Part shown: positions 62,878 through 64,000 of the stretch, in pieces
How the letters are laid out: every line of letters starts with the position of its first letter
How positions within the stretch are numbered: position 1 is the first letter of the stretch
From: Planctomycetota bacterium
GTDB lineage: Bacteria > Planctomycetota > SZUA-567 > H5-PLA8
Direction of reading: 5' to 3'
Length of the DNA stretch: 64,000 nt
Assembly (NCBI GenBank): GCA_027493525.1
Contig: JAOSKN010000003.1
Coordinates: 620,001 to 684,000, forward strand
Made by a program: the position numbers and the translations under genes
The notes under the pieces: model-generated
The model's database searches: none
Seen by the model: only the letters and a program-made list of their open reading frames with translations
Told to the model about the DNA's origin: nothing

Positions 62878-63531
62878 ATGCCCACCGCCGCCCGCAACGT
62901 CTACATCGCCCGCCATGGCAATCGGATCGACTTCGTGGATAAGACCTGGAAGGCGAGCGCGGCGCGCCCGCGCGACCCGCACCTGTCCCCCGATGGCGTG
63001 GAGCAGGCGCGGAAGCTCGGGCGGCGGCTGAAGGGCGCGGGGATCCGGCACCTGTTCTGTTCGCCCTTTTACCGCTGCGTCGAGACGGCCTTTCACGTGG
63101 CCGAGGCGCTGGACCTGCCGATCCGGATCGAACACGGGGCATGCGAGTGGCTGAAGCCGGAGTGGTTTCCCGAGATGCCGGACTTCCTGCCCCCGGAGGT
63201 GCTGGCGCGGACGTTCCCGCGCGTGGACACGGGATACCGCTCGCTGATCCGCCCCGAGTACCCGGAGCACGACGAACGAACCCAGACCTGGCCGCGCTGT
63301 GCGCAAACGATCCGCGCCTTGCTGGCGTCCTGCGCGGGCGACTTGCTGGTGATCGGGCACGGCGCGAGCTTCAACGGGCTGGCGTACGGGCTGCTGGAAG
63401 GCGAGCCCGAACTGCACGGCGGGCTGACGGCGCTGGCGCATCTGGCGCAGCGGGAGGCGGGGTGGGAACTGCTCCTCGCGGGCTGCCAGGCGCACCTGGA
63501 GGACGCGGAAGGCGAGTTGCGGTTCAACTGA
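62878..63531 (+). CDS. histidine phosphatase (phosphoglycerate-mutase-like)
   Basis: 217 residues. The phosphohistidine motif is IARHGNR (Arg12-His13-Gly14) at the N-terminus; the second catalytic His is in LVIGHGASFNGLAYGLL; the substrate pocket has SPFYRCVETAFHVAEAL and a proton-donor Glu in GACEWL. The form matches the UBASH3/TIGAR-like branch rather than glycolytic phosphoglycerate mutase. The substrate is unknown. Confidence 0.88.
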   Translation: MPTAARNVYIARHGNRIDFVDKTWKASAARPRDPHLSPDGVEQARKLGRRLKGAGIRHLFCSPFYRCVETAFHVAEALDLPIRIEHGACEWLKPEWFPEMPDFLPPEVLARTFPRVDTGYRSLIRPEYPEHDERTQTWPRCAQTIRALLASCAGDLLVIGHGASFNGLAYGLLEGEPELHGGLTALAHLAQREAGWELLLAGCQAHLEDAEGELRFN

Positions 63532-63608
63532 GGCAAGGACTCCGATTGCGGACCGGGGGTTCCGGTTAAGGTAGAGCCCTTCCTTTCCCCCTTAAAGGAG
63601 CGGATTCG

Positions 63609-64000
63609 ATGCGCGCTTCATTCGTACTCGCGTTGTCTCTCGCACTGGCGCTGGGAGGCCGGACCTTGGCGGAAGACGCCGCGCCAGGGATGGATGAAGC
63701 CGGCATGAAGCTATGGCAGGAGAAGACCACGCCCGGTCCGGAGCACGAGGCCCTGATGAAGCTGGCCGGGGAGTACGAGGTGGCCTCCAAGATGTTCATG
63801 GCGCCGGAGCAGCCTCCGCAGGAAGGCAAAGGCGCGGCCACTTTCACGCCGGTGCTGGGCGGCCGGTTCCTCAAGCAGGAGTACAAGGGCGAGATGATGG
63901 GGCAGCCGTTCGACGGGCTGGGTTTCGACGGCTACGACAAGATCAAGAAGGAGTACGTGACGGTCTGGTTCGACAGCATGGGCACCTGGCCGACGCTCTT
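63609..64000 (+). CDS. secreted DUF1579-family protein (partial)
   Basis: The gene runs off the right edge; 130 residues are visible. An AAAGGAG site lies 9 bases before the ATG, followed by a signal peptide (RASFVLALSLALALGGRTLA). The DUF1579 hallmark is clear: LAGEYEVASKMF, VLGGRFLKQEYKGEMMGQPF and GFDGYDKIKKEYVTVWFDSMGTW. The family forms a lipocalin-like barrel of unknown function, frequent in Planctomycetes and Acidobacteria. Confidence 0.88.
   Translation, partial: MRASFVLALSLALALGGRTLAEDAAPGMDEAGMKLWQEKTTPGPEHEALMKLAGEYEVASKMFMAPEQPPQEGKGAATFTPVLGGRFLKQEYKGEMMGQPFDGLGFDGYDKIKKEYVTVWFDSMGTWPTL

Overview
The window is GC-rich (by eye well above 60%) and gene-dense. It reads as a chromosome segment from an environmental, probably uncultured bacterium. 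Several traits point to Planctomycetota or a related PVC-type lineage: a CxxC/CxxC zinc-ribbon protein with one membrane helix, very large secreted hydrolases, a sulfatase, HEAT and TPR secreted proteins, an ECF sigma/anti-sigma pair, and degenerate intergenic repeat families. No rRNA or tRNA was seen, so this assignment is inference.

Layout. 1-1863: end of an SGNH-type protein and a secreted unknown. 2143-6339: leuC and leuD (leucine biosynthesis), split by an AT-richer insert that carries a nuclease-fold gene and an unknown gene and appears to have beheaded an AlbA_2-type ATPase gene. 6421-15727: secreted TPR metalloprotease-like protein, giant secreted esterase, small membrane protein, FtsX-type permease, SDR enzyme. 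15724-19715: SGNH hydrolase, secreted unknown, HPS/OMPDC-family enzyme, sulfatase. 20242-22634: zinc-ribbon protein, ECF sigma factor and anti-sigma factor. 22722-29139: three overlapping minus-strand genes for secreted carbohydrate-active proteins (GH42-like, CBM9-like, unknown). 29281-38567: minus-strand run with two GT39-type glycosyltransferases, a gamma carbonic anhydrase-like protein, ilvN, ilvC, a four-helix-bundle protein, ilvB (behind an attenuator-like terminator) and trxB. 38783-41512: TPR protein, folA-thyA pair. 41677-46374: RND efflux pump and its adaptor. 46790-48764: Gfo/Idh/MocA oxidoreductase and a thioredoxin-fold secreted protein. 49332-52409: a decaying restriction-modification patch with a poly-G tract, a truncated methylase and a HEPN-like gene split by an IS200 element. 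52824-64000: smc, a P-loop/pentapeptide-repeat protein, uvrB, a HEAT-like secreted protein, a histidine phosphatase and a DUF1579 protein.

Eight genes lose frame at or near a homopolymer run, including uvrB twice. In the five genes whose ends can be fixed, adding or removing single bases restores one full-length family member. I read most of these as sequence or assembly errors and annotate those genes as single units. The exception worth keeping open is a G10 tract inside the restriction-modification gene, which could be a phase-variable switch.

The two most unusual loci are the leuC/leuD insert (3596-5716) and the restriction/IS200/HEPN-like patch (49332-52409). I do not see a complete, clearly new system; both look like mobile or defence-related material in decay.
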